DNA of 64,000 nt from Hymenopus coronatus (GCA_030762935.1 CM060900.1:285204284-285268283), one strand, 5' to 3'; positions 1-11,664 are shown, counted from the stretch's first letter. Program-made: numbers and translations. The notes: generated by a model not told the origin, from the letters alone.

Positions 1-8
1 AAACCCAA

Positions 9-107
9 TTTGGTTTTAGAAAAGGCCGATCAACTGCCGATGCAATAAAGTTAGTCTTGGAAACAGCACAGAAAGAAGTTAATGAAAATAAAAGGTATGA
101 ATTGGGA
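9..107 (+). pseudogene. Upstream RT fragment (fingers motif FGFRKGRSTADAI) of the same R1-clade ORF2
   Basis: Translating from base 9 gives FGFRKGRSTADAI followed by KLVLETAQKEVNENKR, the classic RT motif just N-terminal to motif A in R1-clade ORF2. It is in the same frame as the long ORF starting at 198 but is closed by TAA at 108. The stretch 108-197 has several further stops and no RT similarity that I can see, so it is an insertion or a decayed linker. Confidence 0.75.
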
Positions 108-197
108 TAATTTAGGGTGAAATTTATATTATTTTGAGGTGTTATATGAATATTAATAGTATGAATGCTATGAAATTAAAGATATAAACTAGGAGTA

Positions 198-1493
198 ATG
201 CTTACATTAGACGTTAAAAATGCTTTTAACTCTGTACCGTGGCTGGGCATTATAAATGAATTAATACAAAAGAAAATATCTTCATACATGATTAAATTAA
301 TAAGTAGTTATCTACAAGATAAAAATATCTTTATTGGAGAAAACTCTGAGATGGATGTAACCAGTGGAGTACCGCAAGGATCAATTCTAGGCCCCACTTT
401 ATGGAATATATACTATGATGAAGTGCTTCGACAGGAACCTGCAGCAGGTGTAACACTGTTGGGATACGCAGACGACCTCGCTCTGATTGTGTGCGGCACT
501 TCAAAACAAGATATAGAGGAAAAAATACAGTGGTCCATCAATAGGGTTGAAGTCTGGATGACTAGTAGAGGACTGAGCCTGGCTCCGACCAAAACCGAAA
601 TGGTAATCCTGGGAGGGAGGAGAACTCTCAAAGAAGTGACTATACAGGATGGAGACTTAGAACTTAAATCGCAAAAATACCTAAAATATTTAGGTATCTT
701 AATTGGATATAATATGAGTATGGTTGAACATCTGAAATATGTATCTGCAAAGGCGGAAAAAGTGATCGCAGCTTTGGCCAGACTGATGCCAAACGTAGGA
801 GGTCCTAACCAACAAAAGAGGAAATTGCTAGGAAGTGTTATTAACTCCATTATACTTTATTGTGCTGCGGTTTGGAAGCAATGTATGAAGAAAATAACAC
901 ATAGGAAACTTATAGAACGCGTCCAAAGAAAGATCGCTATAAGAATAGCAAGTGCATATCGCACAACATCCACAAAGGCTATACAAGTAATTGCAGGAAC
1001 AATACCGCTCCATTTATTAGCAACCGAGCACACATTTAAAAAAGAAGAACATAATAGAGCACAAAAAGAAGAGAAAAGGAAAATTACAATGAAAAAGTGG
1101 CAGGAGGAATGGGATGACGAGCTTGAAACGGCCCAATGGACTAAACGTCTTATTCCAAAAATTGAACCATGGCTAAACAGACAACACGGAGAAGTTGATT
1201 ACTTTTTTACGCAATTCTTAACAGGACATGGCCGATTTGGGACCTACTTATACAAAATGAAGATAATTGAGACTAAACAATGCAGATATTGTAAAGAAAT
1301 AGACACACCAGAACACACTATTTTAATATGTAAAAGATGGAACGCCATAAGAACAAAAACCTTAAATGTTATTGAATTGGAATTATCACCAGACAATATA
1401 ATACAAAATATGATACACAAGAAAGAAATATGGTACCTCATTACAGGAATGATTAAGAACATCCTACAAGCTAAGGGAAAAGATGAGGGATAA
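198..1493 (+). CDS. R1-clade ORF2 reverse transcriptase, C-terminal 431 residues (partial, probably non-functional)
   Basis: The open frame covers the RT palm, thumb and C-terminal domain of a non-LTR ORF2. Visible motifs are motif A LTLDVKNAFNSVPW (residues 2-15, catalytic Asp5), motif B SGVPQGS (56-62), and the catalytic YADD (90-93). A zinc knuckle C-X2-C-X7-H-X4-C lies at residues 362-378. The first Met sits inside motif A, so it is not the family's start: the true protein begins far upstream, outside the window, and RT motifs 1-2 lie in the same frame at 9-107. In-frame stops from 108 separate the two parts. The protein would act in the retrotransposon RNP, copying RNA at a nicked target. 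It lacks any RNase H domain. Confidence 0.85.
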   Translation: MLTLDVKNAFNSVPWLGIINELIQKKISSYMIKLISSYLQDKNIFIGENSEMDVTSGVPQGSILGPTLWNIYYDEVLRQEPAAGVTLLGYADDLALIVCGTSKQDIEEKIQWSINRVEVWMTSRGLSLAPTKTEMVILGGRRTLKEVTIQDGDLELKSQKYLKYLGILIGYNMSMVEHLKYVSAKAEKVIAALARLMPNVGGPNQQKRKLLGSVINSIILYCAAVWKQCMKKITHRKLIERVQRKIAIRIASAYRTTSTKAIQVIAGTIPLHLLATEHTFKKEEHNRAQKEEKRKITMKKWQEEWDDELETAQWTKRLIPKIEPWLNRQHGEVDYFFTQFLTGHGRFGTYLYKMKIIETKQCRYCKEIDTPEHTILICKRWNAIRTKTLNVIELELSPDNIIQNMIHKKEIWYLITGMIKNILQAKGKDEG

Positions 1494-1630
1494 ACTTGAA
1501 TGCTGCACTGTGAAGAAATGCTGAGAGGCGGTTCCGCAGTGCTGCAGGAGACGGAGGTGGTTTTTAGCCGGTAAGAGTCCGACACACCAGGGCCACCTTC
1601 CCTGGCGTCCATGAGGATTTTCCCCTCCTT

Positions 1631-2012
1631 AAAAAAAGAAAAAAAAAAAAAAAAAGAAAAACTACTACTATTACTAATAATAATAATAGTAACATTAATA
1701 ATAATGATAATATTACTACTACTATTACTACTACTAACAATAATATTAATAATAATTAATAATAAATAATAGTAATTATAAATAATAATATAAATATTAA
1801 TAAATACTAAACAGTAATAAATAATAGTAATAGTAGTAATAATAATAATAATAGAAATAGTAACAGAAATAATAATAATAATAATAATAATAACAATAGT
1901 TATAATAATGGTAATAGTAATAATAATAACAGCAACAATAGCAGTAACATCAACAATTATGATGATGATCATAATAATAATAATAATAATAATAATAATC
2001 ATCATCATCATC
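1631..2012. repeat. A-rich tail followed by TAA/AATAAT-type microsatellite
   Basis: An A-rich stretch (about 1631-1664) is followed by roughly 350 bp of imperfect ACTACT, ATAATA and TAATAG trinucleotides that ends in TCATCATCATC near 2012. This is the 3' tail of the R1-type element grown into a simple repeat. Long apparent reading frames here (Ile/Asn-rich) are only microsatellite translations. Confidence 0.9.
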
Positions 2013-2987
2013 CGTCGAACAGAATGATTACAACACCTGAAATCAATTTGTATCGCAAAGTTACGCCCGTGCAGTTGCAGGAAACGCCACTGAAAATTAT
2101 AGCCCAGCCTGCTGTTAGGCTTTCGCTTGTGGCAAACGCTAACGGGAGTGGAGCAAGCAAAGCCGGCTCCAAGCTACTCTTGACGATGCGGATCTAGGCT
2201 GCGTTAGGTTAACATAGATGAAGTCTGCGATCGAGTCGGTGATGATTTTGTGTGTGTATGAGAGAGAAAGAGGGAGGGAGAGAGAGAGATTCCGAAGGGG
2301 GTTTCACACTCTAGCAACCATGGGCTTATTGTGTGTCAGACACGAGGAGAATAGGATGATATAGAGTATTGTCGATGGGCGCCCGAACCGGACCGCGGAG
2401 ACAGAGCCATCGTAGTTGATCTCTAACATGACGGCTCAAGGAGCCCGCGCCCCAGGTCTGAATGAATATCCTAGTTCCAATAGATGACCCTGTCGCCGAA
2501 AGCGCTTTCTCCACAACGGAAGGGCGCCACCACAATAGTACTAGCTGCCACTTTAGAACACTGAGAAAGACCTGCTCGGATGACTCGGAGAAGAAATAAA
2601 GGGACAGGAAGTTCTTGTGAATGAAAAAAACTTCCCCAGCATTCGTTTAATGATCGGGGAAAAAACCCATTGGTCAGACAGCTAGGTGGCGGGACTCAAA
2701 CACGTTCCAAATGTCAGTCCTAGATGAAACGCCTAAATGATAGTGTAGTCTAGCTATTGAAAGAATAGTCTAGGTGGGATCACAAAATCGCGGCTTCAAA
2801 CCCAGCCCAGAAGGATAGTTTTAAGTTCTATGTCAGCAAATCTAGTGGCAGATAAAAGAATTCATGCGGGACGAAATTCCGGCATACTGGCGGTGTTGAT
2901 ATGTTTCAGGCAATTGAAAACATCGCTAACAAACAACATATTTATTGTTTTTCCCACTCCACACATGTTGTGTTTTGAATAGAAATT
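2013..2987. other. Unassigned non-coding stretch with a GA-rich simple repeat
   Basis: I see no protein or RNA gene. A GA-rich tract lies at about 2260-2289. Two antisense B-box-like motifs (near 2690 and 2795) suggest weak SINE-derived remnants. The block 2013-2560 is more GC-rich than its surroundings but I cannot assign it. Confidence 0.5.
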
Positions 2988-3024
2988 GGATAGGTAGAAT
3001 CAGATTGAAAAATGCGATGCCATG

Positions 3025-3522
3025 ATATTTTAGCACTTCTTCGAGGATTTCAGACCAATTTGTAGATTCCCTCTCTGAAGTTTCCATGTTTAACCTAAGC
3101 TACTCCCCACGTACACTAAAATAATCAATATTTTGTGTTGGACAGGGTCTGGATAGGTAGTCATACTGAGAAATGCAATGCCACAGTTGGTTAAACTATG
3201 TCGCCAGGGTATGTCATCTCAAAATAGTGAGATCTCTTATGGTTTACTGGGAACCAAGCGAGTTAATCGGGAAATTTAATGCCTTCTTGGTATATTGCCA
3301 TGTTATCTCAGTAGTTAGAGCAACCAGATGGAGACCCCGAGATCCGTGGTTCAAACTCCAACTATGGCATTGCATTTTTCAGTATGACTACCTATCCAGA
3401 CCCTGGCCAACACAAAATATTGATTATTTAATGTAAGTGGGGAGTAGCTTAGTTTAGACATAGATAATTCAGAGAGGGCATCTACAAATTGGTCTGAAAT
3501 CCCCAAAGAAGTGCTAAAATAT
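3025..3522. mobile_element. Foldback repeat with two inverted arms of about 165 bp
   Basis: The segment 3025-3190 matches the reverse complement of 3358-3522 with only scattered differences. The outer ends are ATATTTTAGCAC and GTGCTAAAATAT. The roughly 167-bp spacer contains a tRNA-like SINE head. The inner part of each arm is the tail of that same SINE family (ATGGCATTGCATTTTTCAGT). It is either a foldback element or two SINE-linked units inserted head to head. No clear target duplication is visible. Confidence 0.75.
3288..3420 (+). repeat. tRNA-derived SINE copy (family B)
   Basis: An A-box-like TCTCAGTAGTTAGAGCA (about 3305-3321) and a B-box-like GGTTCAAACTCC (3348-3359) have tRNA-like spacing. 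They are followed by the family tail (GGCATTGCATTTTTCAG, then TATGACTACC). Relatives lie at about 32300-32390 (minus) and 43395-43525. SINEs of this kind are transcribed by RNA polymerase III from the internal boxes and mobilised by LINE machinery. Confidence 0.65.
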
Positions 3523-4070
3523 AATTTTCCAGAACCTAATACGTTCAAAATGCCCTGAAACGTTCTAAAAATGTCGTAAAGTGTCCGAAAGACCTGTTTA
3601 TGACCCAAAATAGTTCAAGACGGCGCAAAATTTTGTAAAACGTCATCAGAATGTTTTAAATGGCCTAAATTCCTCTACGTGTATCCTAAAATAATTTAAA
3701 AACAGCCAAAATATCTATTTCAAGGCCCATAATAGCTTCAAAAGAACGGAAATGATATAAAATATGCGCAAAAATCTCCAAAGTAGCTACAATGCGTTTC
3801 AAAATACTCCATAAAGTTCCAGAAATACCTTAAATATGTTCAAAATCTTTAGAGGTCACATGAAAATATTGTAAAACGAGAGAAATTAGTGTAAAAATAC
3901 ATAACAGAGAGTCTGTAAAGCACTAAAATAACTCTGTGCCAAACATGCTCTCAAAAAGCGTGAAATACCTCTACAAAAATACCAAAAAGCTCATGAAAGC
4001 GCCCTCTAGAAGATTGTAAAGAATCCTGATTGCTGAGATACGCTAAATACCGGGAAAATCCTCTAAATGT
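3523..4070. other. Non-coding tract of A-runs spaced about 10-11 bp
   Basis: Short AAA/AAAA runs recur at close to helical spacing for some 500 bp, for example CAAAATGCCCTGAAACGTTC then TAAAAATGTCGTAAAGTGTC. Phased A-tracts are a known cause of intrinsic DNA curvature. The same texture fills the terminal repeats of the Maverick-like element at 21.15-30.39 kb, so this may be an orphan end of a related element. That link is an inference from texture, not an alignment. Confidence 0.45.
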
Positions 4071-5124
4071 GCCCAATTTAGCGGTGTACTTGAGTTCTCT
4101 CATCTTGCCTACTTACACAGGTAAACTTCTCTGGTTACTAAAATGAGGACTCCTACTTGAATGTGTGACAAACGAGATTCCTGAAATAAACTATGGATTT
4201 ACCCCAGAGAAGCGAAGAATCAAATAAATAGCTAACTTCATATGGCAGCATTTTTAGGGTAGAAGGTGAGGCTTTTCAAGAAACTCCCCCTATTTTAAAA
4301 CTTACATCTTTAAGACAATATTTTTTGTTTTTCAGAGCTAATTCCAACACAGTGGATTAAATATGGTGTCTTACATAGTAGTAAGGAAGACAGAATCTTT
4401 TTAATGTCCGTAAACTGCCTAGAGTGCTCATTTAGATTTAAGTTTATATAAACCGGAAAATATTAGATATAGATGCAAACCTGCTTCAGGAAAATTATAG
4501 AGGTCTTAAACTTATAAATAACGCCAACTGAGTAATCCGTCGCATTAAACATTGTAAAGTATCTATTGTTCGATTTATTTCGATTTTGAAGTATAGTTTT
4601 GTGTATGTATTTGTATGCGGCTGTTACAATTAAAAGAAAATACTTATGCAAGGTGTTGACTCTTGTTTCCACATCTTGAATACATTTAGGAATAGAATTA
4701 GACATTTACGGGGGCCCGAGGACACTGGGTCAGAGCACCGGACTTAGCTTTATGAGGGTCGTTGCCTCTTACGTGACTCCAGGGAAGGAGGGATGAGGGT
4801 GGAGACCCGAAGGGCCACGAGATCTTGATGACGTCGCGGTCCCTAAGGGCTACAGTTGGAACATCTACGACGTCCCCCTAGACCTTGCTCGCGGGTCCCA
4901 AGCCTACCGGCGGACCCCCAGAGGAGCCCCAAGTCTGAAGTCGGGACCTTACTGAGTGTTCCCGAAGTTGACATAAAAAGAATCTTTTCCAATACGCAAG
5001 CCACTATCCGGCCCCTAATCGCCAAACACCGTTGCCTGATCGTTCAACACTGAAAGAAAGCTAATTAGGAAATAGTGGGAAGAGGAAATGGTGGACCGGA
5101 AAATTCGGGGGATGTAATGAATCT
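4071..5124. other. Non-coding stretch, AT-rich then a GC-rich patch
   Basis: Nothing recognisable is present in 4071-4700. From about 4710 to 5045 the composition becomes GC-rich with no homology that I recognise; its short ORFs on both strands are not protein-like. The sharp base-composition change suggests an inserted, decayed repeat. Confidence 0.45.
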
Positions 5125-5265
5125 ATGGAGCATTCATCGGCGATCCGCGGCACTCCCGTAAAACCCATGGGTCGGTGGGTCGACCACGGGGATGGAACTC
5201 GTGACCTCCAAAATGCGGGTCACAAAAGCAACCGCCTGAGCTATACCGCTCGGTTTGCATGCATT
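5125..5265 (-). repeat. tRNA-like SINE fragment (antisense)
   Basis: On the minus strand a GAGCGGTATAGCTCAGGCGG A-box-like region is followed about 45 bp later by a B-box-like GAGTTCCATCC. This arrangement is that of a tRNA-derived SINE head. It is too degenerate and lacks paired arms to be a tRNA gene. Confidence 0.5.
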
Positions 5266-5354
5266 TTAGAAAAACAGAATACATTTTTCGTGATTGATAT
5301 AAAGTGGAAACAATTTTACTTCTTATATGAATGGAGTATATTTAACTTTATGCA

Positions 5355-5560
5355 TGACATTACCGAGTGAGGGCGCGGCGCTACGTTGCTACTCGCATTC
5401 GGGAGGTCCCAGGTTCGAGCACCCGGGCCGACCAGCCTGACGAAGCTTTTTCCTGCGATTTTCCTTTTTTGCTGGGTGAATGCTGGGTCGAATAATTTGA
5501 TCCGCAAATTTTCCTATCATTTTCATTATATTTAATTTCTTCGCCACCATATCAGACATT
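5355..5560 (+). repeat. tRNA-like SINE fragment
   Basis: A degenerate A-box (GAGTGAGGGCGCGGCGC) is followed by a clear B-box-like CCAGGTTCGAGCACCCGGGC near 5410. The downstream body is AT-rich. It differs from the other SINE families in the window. Confidence 0.5.
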
Positions 5561-5662
5561 GAGCTGATCATCCATCTATTACGCTATAATGCAGAGTTAG
5601 TTTGTTCCTCGACGAGTACTGATCCTAGGGGGTGTAATCCTAAAGAAGGAGGGTAATAAGTT

Positions 5663-5663
5663 G

Positions 5664-5693
<30 letters not shown>
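5663..5693 (+). repeat. (GAA)n microsatellite
   Basis: About ten uninterrupted GAA units. Confidence 0.95.
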
Positions 5694-5694
<1 letters not shown>

Positions 5695-5699
5695 GTACG

Positions 5700-7251
5700 T
5701 GTGACTTTATAATAAGTAGTGGATGTAAGCAAGGTCCAGGATAGGAGTGCTTAAGGTTCTCACGTGGTTCTGGATGGGTGTAAAGATGCAGTTTTGCGCA
5801 TGTAGCATCCGCGCAGACGCATTTTATTGCCACCCGCCACCCCCACTTTAAAGTAAACCGGAATACCGACTTTTAGCCATCAGTTTGTATGACGAAGCCA
5901 TCGAGGGAAAATCGTACGCCTTCTACCGTTTGCAGCTCCCTTCCTTGATGGTTCCTACACGCCCACGTGAGTATTAATTTCTTACTACTACAATAATGTA
6001 CGCAAGGGAATAAATAGCGGTCAATGTCAATGTCAATGTCAATGGAGTAGTTTAATACTTCCAGACCTTTAAGGTGCTTATGAAAGTCTTAGACTATTCT
6101 AAAGTAATTACTAGACGTTTAAGGGTAACGCACATGATACTTTATAATAGAGGATGACATCTCTGCAATTGGTTATTGCGTTAGTCAATAATTGCCCTTC
6201 GCCTTCCCTCTTATTCCGTAAAATGTTTCCATATTCAGCTCTGTACTAAGAAATAGAACGGAAATTAAGGTTCAGTTCGTGAATTTTTCATCAGACATAC
6301 GCCCACCTCCTGCGTGATTCTGTTGAACATTTCTTCGGCTACGCAGTTCTTCGTTTTAATGTGCAATTAGCTATTAGCAAGATGGAGACTAAGATATGCA
6401 AAGGAAAATATTATGAATCCGTTAAGGTAATCTAAGTAAATAAACCAAATGCTGATAGATTTGTACTTTGGTTGAGGACTGGATATCTTTAGAATAAAAC
6501 TAACACCCTATGGTGGCATTTTTTATTTTAATTTACAGATAACTTCTTAAACAAAGTTTCCCAAATAAACCTAACAAAGATATCAGTTTCGGTTTGAAAT
6601 AATTTAATACACATTTTGACTTTAAATGTATCACAAGTGTAGTGTATCCAGCAGGTGTATTATTGTTTCTTTACCATTCAGCGTTCTAACATTTTTAAGA
6701 AATTGTGCTTTGGAGCAGCAGCTGTCATAGAAATGTTTCAGAAATAGAATTTCATGACTATCAAACTGGGGTCAATTTCCTCCTTAAGGTACAAGAAATT
6801 ATTGCGTTAACAGGTATTATTGCTCTACAAAGACGTTACGACAGCTCTACTTTTAGTACAAATATTTCACATTTAAGACATGAAAGTAAAATATGTCGTC
6901 AGAAATTCATATGAAAATTTGGGAAGTCGCTTCAAACAATCTCATCTTCCCCCAAACAAAAATTGAAATCACGCTCATGTTATAAAATGCTTTAGACGAC
7001 TGTTTATAGCTGAATTGTTTAATAACTAATGTTTAGAAATATAATGTACATTTCCACACTTTATTTCTAAACTCTTACAATTAGACATTGCTTTCTGTTT
7101 TCGTTAACATATACAAGGTGTAGCATTCGGTGCATAAATGCTTAATGTGAAACCTACTGAATGAACGAAGTAAGTTTTAGAGTGTTGTTTATATCTTTGT
7201 GCATGTGTGTATGTATGTGTATATGTACATGTGTAAGCATGTAAATATGTA
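5700..7251. other. Unassigned AT-rich non-coding DNA
   Basis: No gene is recognisable. A short hexamer repeat (TCAATG, about four units) lies at 6021-6044. The short ORF at 6705-6914 has no recognisable domain. Confidence 0.5.
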
Positions 7252-7545
7252 GTCGCCCTCCGTGATGTAGCAGTTACCGTGCTAGCCTCTTGCAATCAAG
7301 GACGCGGGTTCACATCCGGCGGTGAGCGATGGAAATTTTTGTTTGAGCGTAAAAACCCTTAGCATGGTTTCTCTCGGAAGGGAAGTAAATATGTGTTGTA
7401 GATTTACGGCACGTAAAAGAATCTCAAGCCTGATAAAGAGGCCTCTGAGCAGAATTAAGTGGTATTTCACGCCCAACATAGAATGTGACGCTGAGAATCA
7501 CAGTAGATAAAGAACGGCTATAAATTTAAATATTACATATGGCTG
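7252..7545 (+). repeat. tRNA-derived SINE family 1, copy 1
   Basis: The head GTCGCCCTCCGTGATGTAGC is followed by a B-box-like GCGGGTTCACATCC. A conserved body (AAAAACCCTTAGCATGG, GGCACGTAAAAGAA, AGAGGCCTCTGAGC, ACGCTGAGAATCACAGTAG) runs about 200 bp further. Two other copies, at 32389-32690 and 39528-39804 (minus), share the whole length. This copy is the most diverged of the three. Confidence 0.85.
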
Positions 7546-7883
7546 CCAGAAATAACACAGGTAGCTCGGCAAGCTCCAATTGTTTTCTTTAGCAGTGTTA
7601 GCTCACATTGTGTTACGAAACCCAGCTAAAGAAGCTGCATCTTTAGTTATTTGCGTATTCTTCCAATATATTTATCATAACACATAGTGAATGAAAGGAA
7701 ATTACCGGGAAAATAAGCTGGGATAATAGAAGCCACTAATACTATGTTTTACAGGCAATTTAAAGGACGTACATGGAATAACATTCCGAAGTTCCCTTTT
7801 TATGTAGATTCTTTTGAAAAATTTCACTGTCATTGCATTCCGGTTTAGTTAATATGTTTACCAAATTACATTCATATTGGATA

Positions 7884-7909
7884 AATATATATATATATAT
7901 ATATATATA
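7884..7909. repeat. (AT)n microsatellite
   Basis: A pure AT dinucleotide run of about 26 bp. Confidence 0.9.
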
Positions 7910-9704
7910 CCTTATTTTATAACGTTTATTATGTAAATATGTCGCAAAACAAAAATGTCCCATTTTCTTATAATTTGAGATGTATATTAATGGTATAAGA
8001 ATGCATTTTGTGCTGCAGAATGTTACTATGGATACTCTTGCGCTTTCTGGGAAATTGCAATGGAAGTTAAACAAAATACTGACACGCGTGGAACATTCTG
8101 AAAACGTGCCAATGTAGTGTTGAAAGAAAGAAAAACAAAAACGCTGTTTTATAGAATAGTATGCTAGGAAACGAATGTATTGTAGGATATTTAAATGATT
8201 GTGGAGCCAAAAACAGAGGAATACATGTAAACGTCAACTCTCTATGCATGTTAAAATGTTCCAATTTTATTTACTACAAAAAAGGTTTCCATTTTTAGGC
8301 CGATTGTGGTAAAAAATTCAACCCATGTCTTATCGTTAGTGATCTTGAGGATGGACTCAGGAAATCATAAGGATACTATCAGATTACTAACAAACAATGT
8401 GGATAGATTAAAAATAATAAATCCCTTTCGGAGTGAGAAAAGAAGTTTAACTTGTTGTCTTCACTATAAATATTAAATGACACATTTGTACATTTAACAG
8501 CAAGTTCTTTTTGCTTACCGTAAGTTGTAGAGAGTTTACTATCAGGATACTTAAAAATAATTGCGAAAATATGTACATGATATAAGTGGTTTTGTTAAAA
8601 TGTTCTACTTTGCATTTTACAAGCTCTAAACTGTCCGACTACTAACTTTTGCCCTTTAGCCCGAAGGCTGGGACAAACTCGCTGATAACGCACAACGAGA
8701 AATCCCTTTGTGTTCATGACAAGTGCTGTTACAAAATAATCCTCTGAGGTGTAAGCAATTTTAAAATGAAGTAACCTTCAATGTTACACATAAACATACC
8801 TAGAACCGTTTCAAAGTTGCGACATTAAATTTCGGACAAGTTAAACTATCAGCTATATGATGGCTTATTTGTTCGGTATCGTTTCGAAACGACCTCTTTA
8901 TGTACATGGATATAGTATATGTATATGTGAATCTTAGTATATATGTGTGTATAGGTTTATGTTAGTACTTTGTGCATTTATTAATACTTCACTTGCAAGC
9001 CCCGTTACCATACTATTTACATTACATGCATTCATTTCGTTATAATTTGTTTAATTTACATTATAAAATTGTTGATTACCTCAGTTATTATTTTTATATT
9101 TTTACCACCCTTTAGTTTATGATATGTTAATTACAATAGATAAATACCCTTTGTTTTACATTGCATGACTATGTTCATATACACCTCAATGTTATTTATA
9201 AGTTAATAAACCCTCTGAAACTAGGTCTTACTCATAGCTATATATCAAGCTATTATGATGATAGAGCTATTATTTACAATTAATTGTTTTTCTTCATTAA
9301 CACATATTATATGTTGACATGTTCTATCCGTGTAAATATTAATGGAATTATATATTTATTGAAATTTTGCAGATTATAGGATACTAGTTCTTGGTTATTT
9401 CCTGGCCAATAACCTTATTTTGTAGTATTTCTTTTATGAGAATGCACCTTCGGTAGTTTGTGTTTGTACACTCGTAAATAATATGATCGAATGTCTCTTG
9501 TCCCCTATTGCATTGCAATTTGGATCATTTATGATATTACAATTTAGCTTTTCCGCGATCTGATTCCATGGTTGTGAGTTTTGGCGTTACTGAAAGTTTT
9601 ATTTTTAATGTGCTTTTAATTGAGGGAAAAATACTTACGCCTTCTATAACGATCTTCGATTACAAGATTAAGTTTGCTGACCTGTGGTTATTACTAAATG
9701 TAGG
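7910..9704. other. Unassigned AT-rich non-coding DNA
   Basis: No coding region, RNA gene or repeat that I recognise. The small ORFs near 8067-8264 are not protein-like. Confidence 0.5.
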
Positions 9705-10834
9705 GTAGTAAACCTGGAGTTTGTTAACAATATGCATATGCTTGTCAACGTTTTCGTGAGTGATTTCACGATACCTAGGGTGAAAATTCTAGCATTATAA
9801 TTTTAAAATAAACATTGTGCTGTAATTTTCTTAAGCCCGCTGTTTTATTTATGTGTATTGTAAAAATTAAAAACTATTCAACTGGTATGGTAGGGTATTT
9901 TGTTTAATATAGATTGTTTCAAATAGTTAGTTAATGATTTGTATAGGTTAGGTAGCAGTACATTTCTAAACATTAAGATGCATGTAAGACTTATGCCGTT
10001 AGTTGTGTTCGTATAAATGAGTTTGAAATAAGTGAAATGCGTTTAGGGATATTAAGAAAATAATATTTTGTCTTTAATACCGTTTTGGACGTATTATAAA
10101 ATAAGATAACTATTCGTGTAGTGTTACATGCAAAAATGAAATCAGGACATTTTGAAGTATTAGGTTTATAGGGATTTCCCTCTTATTGTAGTTCATATAG
10201 AATAACGGAAAAATGAAATTAATATAATATATATAATTATACTTTTTCAGAGAAGGCTGAGATACCAACACACGATAACGGGTGTTGCATCAATAATACT
10301 GTACAAACATTAGAAACTGATTAGGACAGGAGTGAAGTGATTTATCAAACGTACAAGTACTGTGCTTCTTTTATTTCTACCAGGTGTTAAGGGTACGGAA
10401 AAAACTACAAGTATATTGATTACAAAAAGACCACAAACCCATAAAGAGACCCTGATACTACTAGGTATTGTTATAGAACATAGTATTTTTGGAAAATAAT
10501 GTGATAGTGCATTTTTCGTTAATCGGAATCATTTCCTAATCCCACTGCTGAAATTTATTTGTTCGCTAACTTATTGCTGATATGTGTAGTTTCAGCATTT
10601 CATTCTCGGCATCGCTTCAGGTAGAATTGTGTATACCTTCCGCTAGCTTGAAATATTTTAAAGTATCATTAATGATAATATACGTTCTCTGTCAACGTGC
10701 TGTGTATAAGTAGTATCAATGAAGTTATTAATTAATGATTACTTTTCACTATTAACTTGCCTTCTGTAGGTTAGTGAGATCATTAAATCATACATTTAGA
10801 AGAACATCCTCATTTACAAATAAACAGTGGAAGG

Positions 10835-11110
10835 AACCGATGCCGTAGCCGGGATTTGAACACGATTCTCCGGCTCTCCGTGCGGTTGTTCTAACACGAA
10901 TCAGTTGATATGTTGAATGTCATACAGACATGCTGTCACAGTTGCTCAGAGGTTAGATCAAAGCACGCAGAGCGGAGGAATCATGTTAAAATCCCAACTG
11001 TGGCATTGCATTTTCAGCTGGCTTTAACAGTAAAATGCATATCCTTAGTCGGACGTTCACATTACAGCATTACCAATATGCATAATAATAAATTTGCCCA
11101 ATAGTTGGCA
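10835..11110. repeat. Two SINE family A heads in inverted orientation
   Basis: A minus-strand copy (10835-10905; GCCGGGATTTGAACACGATT is its B-box reversed) abuts a plus-strand copy (from about 10905). The plus copy shows GCTGTCACAGTTGCTCAGAGG (A-box region), AAAATCCCAACTGTGGCATT (B-box side) and the tail TTTTCAGCTGGC. Other family A copies lie at 11236-11400, 47585-47765, 47808-47975 and 55010-55155. Confidence 0.7.
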
Positions 11111-11235
11111 TACTTTTTTGAATATTACCCGGCCAGTAAGTGCTTACTAAATAAGTCGCCATTAAGGTGTTCTCGGAAGTTAAGAGTCGTGCCGGTTGGC
11201 TGGCCGGTTAAAAAAACACGAATGAGTTGGAGGAT

Positions 11236-11400
11236 TAAATGTCATACCGGCATGTTGCCACAGTAGCTCAATGGTTGGAGCGATCCTGTTCAAATCTCGG
11301 CTGTGGCATTGACTTTTTCAGCTGGTTCTAACAGTGAAACATGTACCCTTGTAGGGCATTAATATAACAATATACCCATATAACAAATAATGGAAAGTCT
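11236..11400 (+). repeat. tRNA-derived SINE family A copy
   Basis: It has the A-box-like CACAGTAGCTCAATGGTTGG, the B-box-like GTTCAAATCTCGG and the tail TTTTTCAGCTGGTTCTAACA followed by GTAGGGCATT. It lies about 330 bp downstream of another head, suggesting a tandem or dimeric arrangement. Confidence 0.75.
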
Positions 11401-11664
11401 GCCTGTGTTACTTATGATTTTCCTATTAATATACTATTATAGATTAGTGTACAAATATGTTGGGTAATTTCGGAGCACCACCCTATACCTATTTTTCCTT
11501 TCGCCTTCCTATGGTTATTAGAATATAACATTTTGGAGAGTAAGCTTAAATTTTACTGTTAATATACTTTGTAAAGCTTCCCTGAAAAATAAGTTAGAAA
11601 CTTTTATGAATATCGGGTTCAAATCAGTTGCATATTAAAGTAAACATTACTGGTATGCACCTAA

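Larger units (their letters stand above)
1..1664 (+). mobile_element. R1-clade non-LTR retrotransposon, 5' part outside window
   Basis: The element enters from the left window edge inside the reverse transcriptase, runs through the C-terminal zinc knuckle (stop near 1493), and has a short 3' UTR (about 1494-1630) followed by an A-rich tail (about 1631-1664). The 3' UTR includes a GGTTTTTAGCCGGTAAGAGT-type block. R1-clade elements are autonomous retrotransposons that insert by target-primed reverse transcription. The order of RT motifs, the CCHC-type knuckle at the end of ORF2 and the absence of RNase H support R1 rather than I or LOA. The upstream RT portion is broken by stops between 108 and 197, so this copy is probably dead. 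Confidence 0.8.

Noticed and set aside
95..192. A true GT-AG intron in the R1-clade gene
   Set aside because: Removing 95-192 shifts the frame by one base, and 95-195 also fails; kept only as an open observation.
1244..2011. 255-codon minus-strand frame rich in Ile
   Set aside because: It is the antisense translation of the TAA-type microsatellite and the R1 3' end.
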